Of a stretch of DNA of 64,000 nucleotides, positions 35,471 through 44,381 are shown one piece after another. Both the position numbers and the translations under genes were made by a program. The stretch is taken from the NCBI GenBank assembly GCA_963817075.1, contig CAWFMT010000003.1:1178001-1242000 (forward strand), written 5' to 3'. Under the pieces are notes generated by a model that did not search any database, was not told the origin of the DNA, and worked only from the letters and a program-made list of their open reading frames with translations. Each line of letters starts with the position of its first letter. Positions within the stretch are counted from its first letter, which is position 1. Source of the stretch: DASPKM01 sp963817075 (GTDB lineage Bacteria > Bacteroidota > Bacteroidia > Chitinophagales > Chitinophagaceae).

Positions 35471-36034
35471 TTATAGAATCACCCCTAACTTAAAGCTCAC
35501 TCTCTTCATTGTATAATCATACCGGTCAGTGCTTTCCTCACACCGGATTATTCCACAGAACATATTTTTTCTCAGTTCCCGAAGTTTTTTCAAACTGAAA
35601 CCGCCACTCATTAAGAGATCAAATTTTCCTATGCCCACCTTATATCCAATGCCGCCATCAAAGTATAACCCTTTCTCAAAATTTGATTGTGTAAAGAAAG
35701 ATTTCTGCTTGTCCTTCACCCACGGGTAATTGAGACCAATATCGCCATACATAAAGGGTGAGTTATTCCTTAAGTGCAAATTTTTTCGAAGAGAAAAAAA
35801 CAAAGGCACACTTCTGTATCGATAATCGTCCAGTCCCACCCCTACTCCTGCAAACCAGGTTTTCAATCGAACTCCATTAACTGATTGGAGTTGAAATGCT
35901 TCATTGAGTTTACCGGCGGCAATTCCCAATTGGTTTATTGAACTGAATCCGCATCCACAGGATTTTTTATTCAATGACTGAGAATGAACAGAAACTGAAG
36001 AGAGAAAAAACAGAAACAGAATAAATATTTTCAT
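35471..36034 (-). CDS. Hypothetical small outer-membrane beta-barrel protein
   Basis: This 187-residue exported protein has signal peptide MKIFILFLFFLSSVSVHS. A CGCG sequence near residues 26-29 follows cleavage. The rest alternates polar and aromatic residues in strands: NGVRLKTWFAGVGVGLDDY, VPLFFSLRKNLHL, SPFMYGDIGLNYPW, FEKGLYFDGGIGYKVG, KFDLLMSGGFSL and a final MKRVSFKLGVIL. This is consistent with an eight-stranded barrel with a hydrophobic final strand. Unknown function. It is directly downstream of the LVIVD lipoprotein with an 18-base gap, so the two are probably co-transcribed. Confidence 0.72.
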   Translation of the reverse strand: MKIFILFLFFLSSVSVHSQSLNKKSCGCGFSSINQLGIAAGKLNEAFQLQSVNGVRLKTWFAGVGVGLDDYRYRSVPLFFSLRKNLHLRNNSPFMYGDIGLNYPWVKDKQKSFFTQSNFEKGLYFDGGIGYKVGIGKFDLLMSGGFSLKKLRELRKNMFCGIIRCEESTDRYDYTMKRVSFKLGVIL

Positions 36035-36052
36035 GATCGCATAATTAAAGTT

Positions 36053-37300
36053 CTAGTATCCAATCTTGCTTAGCAGCTTGATATCGTTAATATCAGAATA
36101 GTCAAACTGAAGCAGACCATCTTTTCCAACAACTATTGCGCGTTTGTTAAACGCAATTACATCGAAGGTTTCTATATTCCTGATGTGTTTCATCAATTTG
36201 ATATCAGTTGGATTGGAAGCATCAAAAATTTTCAAACCATCAGTACCATCGGCAAGGAATAATATATTTCCATCTTTCGATAAACCATGTGGATTTGTCA
36301 TTGGGTAGGTTTTCACGAGATAAGGAGAAACTAGATTGGAGATATTGAGAACCTCCATCTGATTCGTAAATCCCTGGCAAGCCGTCCCTGAGCGAAGTGT
36401 TACATAGGCGTATTGATTATCCGCAATCACAGGATCGCAACTCGCGATATGGCTGAATTGGCCAACCTTGGCTGGAGTTGTAGGATCTGTTGTGTTGTAG
36501 ATAAACATTCCATTCCTTGACCCGATAAATAACTTATCCTGGAAAGGAAAAATTGTTTCGATATTCCATCCAATTCCGATCTTCTTTGTGAAATGAGGAT
36601 CAGTAGGAACTGTGATGTCAAATACATTCAGATCTGAAATTGTAACAGCATATAAACTATTATTCTGAAGTGCAAACCTCGCCATCGAACCTCCCACTCC
36701 TGAACCGAACGGACTAACACTTTTGTCAAATCCTCCCGTTGATTCCACGGCAAAGCTGCAAGCAGGACAGCCAAACCAAAAGCCTTGATTATCGCAATCA
36801 ATAGTGATCAAGGTGTCCTTCCTTATCCAATCCACAATCACCTTGGAAGTATCTGCAACGAAACCGTTGCTATATCTCCTATATGGAAATGCATTATCAG
36901 TGAATTTCTTAATCACAACCTTCAATGGATCTGTAATATCCAACGTTACCATGTCAGTATATGCGTCAGCATAAAGAGTATTGCCTTTTACCGCCAAATC
37001 TATATTTCCAGGAATTTCTATGAATGAAACAGATTTTGGGGCTGAAGGATTGCTGTTATCAATTATATGAATGCCTTTATCCATATCATTTAGGAATATG
37101 TAATTCCCACGGATAAATAATTTCCCAGGATGGTCCAGACTCCTCGCCGAGGTGCTCTTAATGTTTGCTCTTACTTCTTCGGTTGTTTTATAAACAGGCT
37201 GAAAGAGTGTGTATGTACGAGTACATTTATCTTTCAGGCATGAACTAAAGAAAAGACTGCAAAAAAGTATTGAACCAGTGAGTGTAAAGAACTTTCTCAT
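36053..37300 (-). CDS. LVIVD-repeat lipoprotein
   Basis: This 415-residue exported protein has signal sequence MRKFFTLTGSILFCSLFFSS and a lipobox cysteine near residue 21. The mature part is a beta-propeller-like set of repeats. Each runs along the lines of LFIRGNYIFLNDMDKGIHIIDNSNPSAPK or GNILFLADGTDGLKIFDASNPTDI, the LVIVD repeat of surface proteins. About eight such blades cover residues 60-410. It is presumably outer-membrane anchored and acts in protein or ligand binding. No enzymatic residues are seen. Its downstream neighbour is a small barrel protein. Confidence 0.82.
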   Translation of the reverse strand: MRKFFTLTGSILFCSLFFSSCLKDKCTRTYTLFQPVYKTTEEVRANIKSTSARSLDHPGKLFIRGNYIFLNDMDKGIHIIDNSNPSAPKSVSFIEIPGNIDLAVKGNTLYADAYTDMVTLDITDPLKVVIKKFTDNAFPYRRYSNGFVADTSKVIVDWIRKDTLITIDCDNQGFWFGCPACSFAVESTGGFDKSVSPFGSGVGGSMARFALQNNSLYAVTISDLNVFDITVPTDPHFTKKIGIGWNIETIFPFQDKLFIGSRNGMFIYNTTDPTTPAKVGQFSHIASCDPVIADNQYAYVTLRSGTACQGFTNQMEVLNISNLVSPYLVKTYPMTNPHGLSKDGNILFLADGTDGLKIFDASNPTDIKLMKHIRNIETFDVIAFNKRAIVVGKDGLLQFDYSDINDIKLLSKIGY

Positions 37301-37367
37301 AATACTCGTTTTTTAGGCTGACAAGGACTTTGGGTGCACCGTTGCTTGAGTGTGAAGAATTAATTCA

Positions 37368-37529
37368 CCTCACCCCAACCCTCTCCACTTCGTGGAGAGG
37401 GAGATATAATGTTTTCTTTCCCTCTCCACGAAGTGGAGAGGGTGGATCGCGAAGCGAGACGGGTGAGGAAAAGCGCAAAGGGGTAAAATTCATTGCGTAA
37501 CCTTGCGCCTTTGTTTTTTGGCGGTTAAG
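37368..37529. repeat. Composite: family B element plus family A right half
   Basis: Family B spans about 37368-37468, with the same CCTCACCCC ... GGGTGAGG ends and GATCGCGAAGCGAG hairpin as the copy at 35175. A family A right half follows (37472-37529, ending TTTTTTGGCGGTTAAG). The left A end is missing. The first B hairpin loop is TTCG here and CGAAG in the other copy, an inverted loop. Confidence 0.8.
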
Positions 37530-37648
37530 ATCACAAGAAGGACCAAGAAACAAATCACAAATTCCAAAGAATAGCCAAACATCAATAACTAAAAAATTTG
37601 AATTTGAAAGTTGTTCTCATTCTTTGGATATTGATATTTGATTTTTGA
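37530..37648. repeat. AT-rich low-complexity tract after composite repeat
   Basis: CAAGAAACAAATCACAAATTC and CCAAAGAATAGCCAAACATC words are followed by rough inverses (ATTCTTTGGATATTGATATTTG). This follows the second B + A composite, as at 35345-35465. No gene is present. Confidence 0.55.
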
Positions 37649-39127
37649 TTATTTCTTCAAGAAATAGTATGCTCTCAAACCAACATATCGAAGGTGTTTC
37701 GTGGATTGAGCGTCTGACTTCAGCAAACCTGATAACCCATATTGAAGTTCAGGTCCCAGAGAAATCCGGCCTTTCGAAAAATTATAAAGAAGAGATGTGG
37801 AGGCTAAGAGTTGTGATCTTTTGAAAAGCTCTTTGTTTTCATAATAAGTTCCGGTAAATCGATCGAAATGGAGAGCGTTTGTATTAAGCAAATACACGTA
37901 ACTGAGTCCGTTCTCCCAGCTTACGTTTTTAGTGATTTCCCAATTCAGACGGACAGCTGCTCCCAGAAAATGATACTTATTGGTATACTGGTTGCTCACA
38001 TATTGGTTACCTTGATTTGTGCCAGCCACAGTGTAGAATTCATCAACTTTCTCAAGTGAAAAAGCTCCATTGTTAACCAGCCTGGAAGTATCAACTCGTT
38101 GCCCAACCCGAATTAAATTCGAATAATATTGATATGATAAACCTATTCCAAGTTTCAACTTCTTGGTCAGCGGTTTATATGCAAAACCTCCAACTGCAAA
38201 TGAGGTTCCTGCCTTCGCCTTGGAAGGAGCAAAAACAACAGTTCCACTGCCAGTACTTTGGGATGTTTGTGCATCATAATTGGCCACGCTCGTTGATTGA
38301 AAAAGTTGTATTCCAAGATCAGATATTCCCATGCCCATTGATAGTGCCCATGAAATCTTTTTCTGTTTTTCCAGTATCTTTTGGGAGGATGATGTAATTA
38401 ATCCGGAATCCTGATCAACTTGCAGGATGGGCTTTACTATCGCCTCAATTAGGTTGGAATTACTATCGAGATGAACATCATCACCGAACACCGCGATTTC
38501 ATTAGTGGTCAATTTGGTTCGATCATAGGATGGAATTGCGGCTGCTATTTTCCTGGTTATATCTTCTGCAACCGGGTTAGTGGTTTCAAGATTCTTATTT
38601 TCAAAAGTTATTAATGCTTCATCCTTCTCGATTAAGATTTTTTTGGAATTCCGATTCTGATCTTTCGCCGTTTTTACTATTTGAATTTGATTTGTTTTAT
38701 TTTCTTTCGCGACTAACACATTCTGATCTGAATTGCTTACCAACTTCTTTCTCTCTTCACTTAGATTAGTGCTACCAGTTGAAGTTGAACCTGGCTTGTC
38801 GGAAGTTTTTTGGATATCTGGTTCAGAAGCTTTTGTACTTGCAGTTATTTCCTCCTTTTTATTTTCATTTTGAGCTTCATTTTTATTTTCATCAGAAGTA
38901 TGAACTGGAGTTGATTTGGTTGCCAGCCCTGTTTTTTCAACTCTGTTGGTATAATAAATTATACCCGTGCTGATTATTCCAAGAAAAATAAGCCAGAAAA
39001 TAATTGGCCGCCGTCCTCTCTTTTTTTCAATACCCGACTGTATCCGTTTCCAGCTTTCCTCGGAAGGCTGGAACCGCAGGTCCTGCATTTGTTGCTGAAC
39101 CTTTTTCTCAAAGTCCTTATTGGGCAT
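37649..39127 (-). CDS. Anti-sigma-like membrane protein with outer-membrane barrel-like C-terminus
   Basis: This 492-residue protein starts with a cytoplasmic N-terminal region (about 1-38) of the kind seen in Bacteroidota anti-sigma proteins (DFEKKVQQQMQDLRFQPSEESWKRI). A transmembrane helix follows (about 43-60, IFWLIFLGIISTGIIYYT), then a long Lys/Glu/Asn linker (about 65-260) and a beta-strand-rich C-terminal part with barrel-like segments. Examples are KISWALSMGMGISDLG, GLSYQYYSNLIRVG and LGPELQYGLSGLL. Its start overlaps the ECF sigma gene by 11 bases, so the two are translationally coupled. The likely role is to sequester the sigma factor at the inner membrane until a periplasmic signal arrives. 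Confidence 0.78.
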   Translation of the reverse strand: MPNKDFEKKVQQQMQDLRFQPSEESWKRIQSGIEKKRGRRPIIFWLIFLGIISTGIIYYTNRVEKTGLATKSTPVHTSDENKNEAQNENKKEEITASTKASEPDIQKTSDKPGSTSTGSTNLSEERKKLVSNSDQNVLVAKENKTNQIQIVKTAKDQNRNSKKILIEKDEALITFENKNLETTNPVAEDITRKIAAAIPSYDRTKLTTNEIAVFGDDVHLDSNSNLIEAIVKPILQVDQDSGLITSSSQKILEKQKKISWALSMGMGISDLGIQLFQSTSVANYDAQTSQSTGSGTVVFAPSKAKAGTSFAVGGFAYKPLTKKLKLGIGLSYQYYSNLIRVGQRVDTSRLVNNGAFSLEKVDEFYTVAGTNQGNQYVSNQYTNKYHFLGAAVRLNWEITKNVSWENGLSYVYLLNTNALHFDRFTGTYYENKELFKRSQLLASTSLLYNFSKGRISLGPELQYGLSGLLKSDAQSTKHLRYVGLRAYYFLKK

Positions 39128-39674
39128 AGATTGTCAATTTATTTTCAGATTCGTTTTTTTTAATCCATTCAATTAACAAGGCTCTTGCCCTGGAGTATTG
39201 CGACCTGGAGGTGCCTTCATGGATTCCGAGCATTTGCCCGATCTCCACGTGCGTATAACCTTCAACAGCATGTAAGTTGAAAATGGTCTGATAGCCGGTA
39301 GGCAATTGACGGATTAATTCCGCCAGTTCCTTGGTACTGATGCTCATTTCCGGATTGTCGTCCGTAACCGGGTGTAGATTTAGTTCGGTGAAAGAAAGAT
39401 CTGACCTATATCGGCTTTTCTGTTTTAAGTAATTAATCGCTGTATTGACCATGATCCTTCTGATCCAGGCTCCCAGTTCACCATCGGCCTTAAATTGGTG
39501 CAGGTTGTGATAAACCTTGATAAATCCTTCCTGCATCACATCTTCAGCATCTGTCATCGACTTCGTATAACGGTAACAAACCCCAAGCATGTACTCAGAA
39601 TACTGATCGTACAATTGCCGGAATGCTTCCGTCTTACCCCTTAGGCACTCTCTCACCAGTTGCTGTTCGTTCAT
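39117..39674 (-). CDS. ECF RNA polymerase sigma factor
   Basis: This 185-residue sigma-70 factor of the extracytoplasmic function type has region 2 at about 10-75 (AFRQLYDQYSEYMLGVCYRYT, DAEDVMQEGFIKVY, GELGAWIRRIMVNTAINYLKQ). Region 4 is at about 115-170 (LPTGYQTIFNLHAVEGYTHVEIGQMLGIHEGTSRSQYSRAR). The start MNEQQLVREC is preferred over one 11 codons upstream. Its stop codon overlaps the start of the downstream membrane protein. It is probably a stress- or envelope-responsive regulator; its targets are not in the window. Confidence 0.92.
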   Translation of the reverse strand: MNEQQLVRECLRGKTEAFRQLYDQYSEYMLGVCYRYTKSMTDAEDVMQEGFIKVYHNLHQFKADGELGAWIRRIMVNTAINYLKQKSRYRSDLSFTELNLHPVTDDNPEMSISTKELAELIRQLPTGYQTIFNLHAVEGYTHVEIGQMLGIHEGTSRSQYSRARALLIEWIKKNESENKLTIYAQ

Positions 39675-39759
39675 CTGTTGATTCCAAAAGTTGACAAAGT
39701 TGGGCATCCATCCGTTGCAATAGGAGCATATTTTTTTTAATGGTTGTACTTTTAATGGA

Positions 39760-41049
39760 ATGAGCAGCTTATCATCGAAGGATCAACGATATATATGGCA
39801 TCCTTATACTCAGGCAAAGAACGCCGGACCTGTTATCCCGATCGTGAAAGGCCTTGGGCCATATTTATGGGATGAAGATGGGAATCGCTACCTGGACGCT
39901 ATCAGCAGTTGGTGGGTTAATCTTCATGGTCATTCAAATCCTTACCTGGCAGAGAAAGTTTATGAACAAGCTAAAAAACTGGAGCATATAATATTTGCAG
40001 GGTTTACTCATCACCCTGCAATTAATTACGCTGAAAGACTACTTCCACTTTTACCTGGAGAGTTTTCAAAGATTTTTTATAGCGATAATGGGTCCACGGC
40101 TGTTGAAGTTGCCTTGAAAATGGCAATTCAATACTGGCAAAATCTCGGGTATAAATCAAAAACGAAGATCATTGCATTTTGCAACAGCTATCATGGCGAT
40201 ACTTTTGGCTCAATGAGTGTGAGCGAAAGAGGCGTATTTACCAATTCCTTTCGTGATTATCTTTTCGAAGTTGTATTTATCGATGCTCCAACTTCAGAAA
40301 ATGCAGATAGGGTAACCGACCTCGTATCAAAAATTTCATCGGAAGTAGCCTGCATCATTTATGAACCTCTTATTCAGGGAGCGGGTGGAATGCTTATGCA
40401 CGATTCAGCTTCATTAAATCAGCTCATAACTATTTGCAAGGCTAAAAATATCATTTGTATTGCGGATGAAGTGATGACTGGATATTATAGAACAGGTAAA
40501 CTTTTTGCTGGTAATTATGTAGAGAAATCTGCTGATATGATTTGTTTGAGCAAAGGAATTACGGGCGGAATGATGCCGCTGGGGGCTACCTGTTGTTCTG
40601 AAGAAATATTCGATGCCTTTGTGAGCGATGATCGCTCCAGGACTTTCTTTCATGGTCATTCCTATACCGCCAATCCATTAAGCCTCGCCGCTGCCAACGC
40701 CAGCCTGGATCTCCTGTTATTGCCGGAATGCAGAGAGAGAATTGAATCCATCAATACCAATCACAAAAGGTTTTTGGAAAACCTCGAATCAAATTCTTCA
40801 AGTCTTGGAACAATAAATCATCGGATGTTGGGAACCATCCTTGCATTTGATATTAAAACTGAAGCCAGCCCAGGATATCTGAACGAGATCGCCCAAAATT
40901 TTTCAAGAAATGCCTTTGAGAAAGGAATGATCATACGTCCTTTAGGAAATACAGTTTACCTGATGCCACCTTATTGCATTACTGATGAAGACCTTCAATT
41001 ACTGTATAATTCTATTATTGAAATTTTGCAGTCCAGGAGTTGGAAATAA
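39760..41049 (+). CDS. bioA: Adenosylmethionine-8-amino-7-oxononanoate aminotransferase
   Basis: This 429-residue PLP enzyme converts 7-keto-8-aminopelargonate to 7,8-diaminopelargonate in biotin synthesis, using S-adenosylmethionine as amino donor. The PLP-binding lysine is K265 in CLSKGITGGMMPLG. The N-terminal WHPYTQ and the Trp-Trp pair in AISSWWVNLHGHS are BioA features that separate it from other class III aminotransferases. The cofactor region NGSTAVEVALK is present. No other biotin gene is adjacent, so the rest of the pathway is elsewhere. It is convergent with the DeoR gene. Confidence 0.94.
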   Translation: MSSLSSKDQRYIWHPYTQAKNAGPVIPIVKGLGPYLWDEDGNRYLDAISSWWVNLHGHSNPYLAEKVYEQAKKLEHIIFAGFTHHPAINYAERLLPLLPGEFSKIFYSDNGSTAVEVALKMAIQYWQNLGYKSKTKIIAFCNSYHGDTFGSMSVSERGVFTNSFRDYLFEVVFIDAPTSENADRVTDLVSKISSEVACIIYEPLIQGAGGMLMHDSASLNQLITICKAKNIICIADEVMTGYYRTGKLFAGNYVEKSADMICLSKGITGGMMPLGATCCSEEIFDAFVSDDRSRTFFHGHSYTANPLSLAAANASLDLLLLPECRERIESINTNHKRFLENLESNSSSLGTINHRMLGTILAFDIKTEASPGYLNEIAQNFSRNAFEKGMIIRPLGNTVYLMPPYCITDEDLQLLYNSIIEILQSRSWK

Positions 41050-41058
41050 TTATTGAAC

Positions 41059-41805
41059 TCATAGAATCTCAATTCCCATAGTCCTGTAAGGCACTAAGAG
41101 AGGATCCGTTGACTGAAGTTCAGTAATGAGCATATCAACTTTCTTCAGGCTGCAAATTGATATCTTTTGAACTGTATTGATCTTTTCGGAGATTGTAAGG
41201 GCCACGACCTTTTCTGATGATTCCACCATGGCTTTTTTTACCTGAACAACTTCCCAGTCGCTATCAGTAATTCCATTATTAATATCAATTGCATTTATAC
41301 CAAGGAGACAAATATCTGCTTTGATCTGCCTGATTTTCCAGATTGCTTCTCCCCCAACTGTGATCTGTGAATTCCTGGAAACCTTATCGCCTATAAAGAT
41401 CACATCGATGTTTGGATGCTGGATATACTCCATCGCGGCAGGCAGGCTCCCGGTTATGAATGTAGCCTTTAGTGATTCAGGAAGAAGTCTTGCCATTTCG
41501 ATGATGGTTGTACCTCCTGTCGTAAGAACAAACATACCATCGTGAATAAGCTCAGCAGCTTTCTTCCCGATTGTCATCTTCTTATCCTGGGAATAAACTG
41601 TTGTTGGCTGTAAAGAGGAATGGAAAGACCTTGACAATGCACCACCGTGCACCTTAATGATTGTTCCCTGTTCTGCGAGCTCATTAAGGTCCCGCCGAAT
41701 GGTGTCTTCAGAAACCTTCATCTCATTGCAAAGATCAACTGAAAGCACCCGGTTGTGTACGTTCACACGATGAAGAATGTGTGCTTGTCGTTCTTTCTTA
41801 AGCAT
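41059..41805 (-). CDS. DeoR/GlpR-family transcriptional regulator
   Basis: This 248-residue repressor-type regulator has an N-terminal DeoR winged helix-turn-helix (about 3-58, RQAHILHRV and KVSEDTIRRDLNELAEQGTIIKVHGGAL). A C-terminal sugar-phosphate-sensing domain follows (about 75-235), with the phosphate-binding loop LTTGGTTIIEMARLL and the conserved GGEAIWKIRQIKADICLLG. Such regulators respond to phosphorylated sugars. No sugar operon is adjacent, so its target is unknown. Its end lies 9 bases from the end of bioA. Confidence 0.9.
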   Translation of the reverse strand: MLKKERQAHILHRVNVHNRVLSVDLCNEMKVSEDTIRRDLNELAEQGTIIKVHGGALSRSFHSSLQPTTVYSQDKKMTIGKKAAELIHDGMFVLTTGGTTIIEMARLLPESLKATFITGSLPAAMEYIQHPNIDVIFIGDKVSRNSQITVGGEAIWKIRQIKADICLLGINAIDINNGITDSDWEVVQVKKAMVESSEKVVALTISEKINTVQKISICSLKKVDMLITELQSTDPLLVPYRTMGIEIL

Positions 41806-41922
41806 GTTTTGCCAGTTGATGGTTACCTGATTTCCGAGGTTGGCAATTTCAATTATTAGGGTAGTAGATTCAGAGGATTTGAATTATTATTTTAAAAGCT
41901 GACTGATCTGAATTGAAGAGAC

Positions 41923-41947
41923 AAAAAAAGCAGCCCAAAGGCTGCTC
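41923..41947 (-). terminator. Rho-independent terminator of the DUF2911 gene
   Basis: On the reverse strand AGCAGCC-TTTG-GGCTGCT is followed by seven T. It lies 12 bases beyond the stop of the gene at 41959. Confidence 0.9.
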
Positions 41948-41958
41948 TTGAATTTCGG

Positions 41959-42441
41959 TTATTTAAAATTCACCGGTACTGCTACCTGCGTTTTATCCCA
42001 TTCTATGATGAGATCACTATCGGTGAATCGCATGGTATGCTGCTCAACTACAGAATCCAGTTTCTTTGAGGGAACTTTTACCTGGAGTACATCTTTATCC
42101 TTATTGTATCTGGTTCCCCACTGGCCAACCTCGCTGTTCAAGATTACTGTCCACTCCTGTTCTCCAGGAATACTGAATAAGCTATAGCTTCCAGCTTTTA
42201 CTGGCTTGCCACCAAAGGTTCCATCTTTTGCAAAGGTGATCATCGTAGCTTCATCAGCCCCTGTTCTCCAAACCTCACCGTATTTTTCCAAGCCTCCAAA
42301 CACCACGCGGTCCTTTTTATACGGACGACCGTAGGTAAGTTTAATGTTTGAAGTTGTCACGGTATCATGCGGACTTTTTCTTTGCGCACATGCAGGCGCT
42401 GCAAAAAACGCAACAAAGGCGAGCATCAAGAATATTTTCAT
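41959..42441 (-). CDS. DUF2911 family exported protein
   Basis: This 160-residue protein has signal peptide MKIFLMLAFVAFFAAPACA. The DUF2911 body carries the expected VTTSNIKLTYGRPYKKDRVVFGGL, EVWRTGADEATMITFAKDG, KAGSYSLFSIPGEQEWTVILN and GTRYNKDKDVLQVKVP segments. DUF2911 is common in Bacteroidota and periplasmic; its function is not known. A TATCTTTG element lies 18-25 bases upstream. It stands alone with a strong terminator. Confidence 0.9.
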   Translation of the reverse strand: MKIFLMLAFVAFFAAPACAQRKSPHDTVTTSNIKLTYGRPYKKDRVVFGGLEKYGEVWRTGADEATMITFAKDGTFGGKPVKAGSYSLFSIPGEQEWTVILNSEVGQWGTRYNKDKDVLQVKVPSKKLDSVVEQHTMRFTDSDLIIEWDKTQVAVPVNFK

Positions 42442-42458
42442 AACATTTGTTTTATGTG

Positions 42459-42466
42459 CAAAGATA
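42459..42466 (-). promoter_or_regulatory. Possible -7 element (TATCTTTG) of the DUF2911 gene
   Basis: On the reverse strand TATCTTTG matches TAnnTTTG, 18 bases before the start at 42441. No clear TTG lies at 17-23 bases upstream. The element is in the 27-base gap to the SRPBCC gene. Confidence 0.4.
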
Positions 42467-42468
42467 GG

Positions 42469-42960
42469 TTACTGGCCAGATTGAATGATATCACGAAATC
42501 TTAATAATGAGGCTTCCATTGATGGCCCCATTTGCTTATCAAAAATAATACTTTGAAATTTCTGCCAGGGGTACCATTCAAGGTGAAAATCAAAATACCA
42601 TTGAACAGTAGTGATATTTTCTGTCTGGATCAGGTCAAAATTTCCCTGAAATTTCTTTGCCTTTGCAGGCAACCATTCTGTACGGACGGAATCTAAACTT
42701 GAACTGATGAGCTTAATTCGAAGTGCGTGCATTTGCAGAACTGAGGAAGAATCCGTAAAAACCATGCTTGAATCTGATATAAACGTATTCCATTCAGCCC
42801 ATGTATTCAGGTCACTTAAATATGCGCTGATTCTTTCTTTTTTTCCATTGATATCAATTGCTCTTGATATTCGGACCTGGGAGGGAAGGAGAAGAGACAA
42901 AAGAGTTATGACTATAAAAAGTATAACTATACTTATGATTCCCAGTTTCACAAAGCGCAT
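42469..42960 (-). CDS. SRPBCC (START-like) family protein with membrane anchor
   Basis: This 163-residue protein begins MRFVKLGIISIVILFIVITL, one transmembrane helix. It then continues with an SRPBCC fold (about 30-163): VRISRAIDINGKKERISAYLSDLNTWAEWN is the family's first strand and helix, and FHLEWYPWQKFQSIIF the later one. Such proteins bind small hydrophobic ligands. A GTG start four codons upstream would overlap the permease gene by 10 bases; the ATG lies 2 bases after the permease stop. It is probably translated from the same transcript as the permease. Ligand unknown. Confidence 0.85.
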   Translation of the reverse strand: MRFVKLGIISIVILFIVITLLSLLLPSQVRISRAIDINGKKERISAYLSDLNTWAEWNTFISDSSMVFTDSSSVLQMHALRIKLISSSLDSVRTEWLPAKAKKFQGNFDLIQTENITTVQWYFDFHLEWYPWQKFQSIIFDKQMGPSMEASLLRFRDIIQSGQ

Positions 42961-42962
42961 AA

Positions 42963-44063
42963 TTATTCCCACTTAAAGGTTTTCACAGCAATAGCATAGA
43001 CCACTACGCCCCATATTAAAAGAACTCCGATTTCTTTCCAAACCTGCCAGAGGTGTGCGCCCTCGAATGCAACATCCCGCATCGCAGTATTTAAGTGGGT
43101 AAGAGGAAGAACCTTGCTGATTGGTTGCAACCATGAAGGAAAAGCTTCGACAGAAAAAAAAGTTCCGCCAAGAAGAAATTGAGGAAGTGTGATGAGATTT
43201 GCAAATGGAGGTATGGCGCTATCACTTTTTGCTCTTCCACTCACGATGAATCCAAAACCCATGAATACAATAAGCCCTATAAAACTCAGTAACAACAGTT
43301 CAAGGAAGGTCACAAATCCGTGAATGAGCGTATAATTAAAAAAGAAAACTCCGCAAGCAAGAATGAAGGCAGTAATTACCAATTGAAAGATTGTCCTTGC
43401 AAGCACTTCACCAAAAACAATATTCATTCGGTTTATTGGCGTGGCGTAGAATCGTTTCAACACAAGGGTCTCTCTCAGGTGAAAAAACATAAAGGCGATA
43501 CCGAATACACCTGCACTCAAGAGGGAAAATCCTAACTGCCCCGGTAGAATGAAATCGATCGTTCTGTAAACACGTCCCGGAATTGTTTCAAAGGGCTCAA
43601 GTCGTGTCAGGGTTCTGTAATTAGGCAATATCATTTTATCAATATTGACTGTGATGGAGTTCAATATTGCATTCAAAACCTGTATCCTGTCTCTTGAAGC
43701 TGTTGAAGTTTTGGTTTGGACAACATATCGTGAATCCGTGCTGTCTTTTCCTTTTCGAATATTGAGAATGGCCGTCAATCTTCCTTTTTGAAGATCTTCA
43801 AAAAGTCGTTTTTGGTCATCGTTAATGATCCTGATATTCGGAATTTGTTTTAGCGCCGCAAATATTGGGTTGCTTGTATCTGAATTATTTTCGATCGCAA
43901 TTCTTACAATTGGCCCGCTACCTCCAATAAATCCAAATACAAGAATGAAAATGAATGGGAATACCAGACTGAAAATGATTGCTGAAGGACTGCGCATCAA
44001 TGCCCTCAAACTTGCCTTGCAAATAGAAAGCATTGCCTGGGTTTGACTATACTTTTTTAACAT
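42963..44063 (-). CDS. ABC-2 type transporter permease
   Basis: This 366-residue inner-membrane permease has one N-terminal helix (about 27-46, SAIIFSLVFPFIFILVFGF), a large extracytoplasmic domain (about 50-165) and five further helices to residue 366. The ABC-2 signature region LVLKRFYATPINRMNIVFGEV and GGTFFSVEAFPSWLQPISKVLPLTHLNTAMR are present. The family exports drugs, lipids or polysaccharides together with an ATPase subunit. No ATPase gene adjoins it in this window, which is unusual; the partner must be elsewhere. An SRPBCC gene follows. Confidence 0.9.
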   Translation of the reverse strand: MLKKYSQTQAMLSICKASLRALMRSPSAIIFSLVFPFIFILVFGFIGGSGPIVRIAIENNSDTSNPIFAALKQIPNIRIINDDQKRLFEDLQKGRLTAILNIRKGKDSTDSRYVVQTKTSTASRDRIQVLNAILNSITVNIDKMILPNYRTLTRLEPFETIPGRVYRTIDFILPGQLGFSLLSAGVFGIAFMFFHLRETLVLKRFYATPINRMNIVFGEVLARTIFQLVITAFILACGVFFFNYTLIHGFVTFLELLLLSFIGLIVFMGFGFIVSGRAKSDSAIPPFANLITLPQFLLGGTFFSVEAFPSWLQPISKVLPLTHLNTAMRDVAFEGAHLWQVWKEIGVLLIWGVVVYAIAVKTFKWE

Positions 44064-44381
44064 AGCGGGAATGGAAATATCTTTAGAGTGTATAGAAATG
44101 CGGTCAAATCTATGTCACTAAGGTCAAAAGTTTCAAGAAAGATCCAACAAATCCAATCAAAATCCTTGGACTGAGGCTGTAACTCAATACCAGAATCCTC
44201 ACAAGCGGAGGTAAAAATCCAAATTATGAAATCCAGGAACCAAATAATTTTCAATAGGAACGAAGAACATAACGCCATGCAATTTTTTTGGTTTAATATT
44301 CTTATTATTCTTTGGAACTTGTGTATTGGCTCTTGAATATTTTTAAGATTGACCTCAACAAAAGTCTCTAAATGAACATAT
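44064..44381. other. Divergent intergenic region, AT-rich
   Basis: This 318-base stretch lies between the ABC-2 permease and DinB genes and presumably contains their promoters. Positions 44225-44345 carry low-complexity words (AGGAACCAAATAATTTTC, TTTGGAACTTGTGTATTGG) similar to the tracts after the B + A composites. A 121-codon reverse open frame crosses it and the DinB start but has no recognisable protein, so it is not listed as a gene. Confidence 0.55.
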
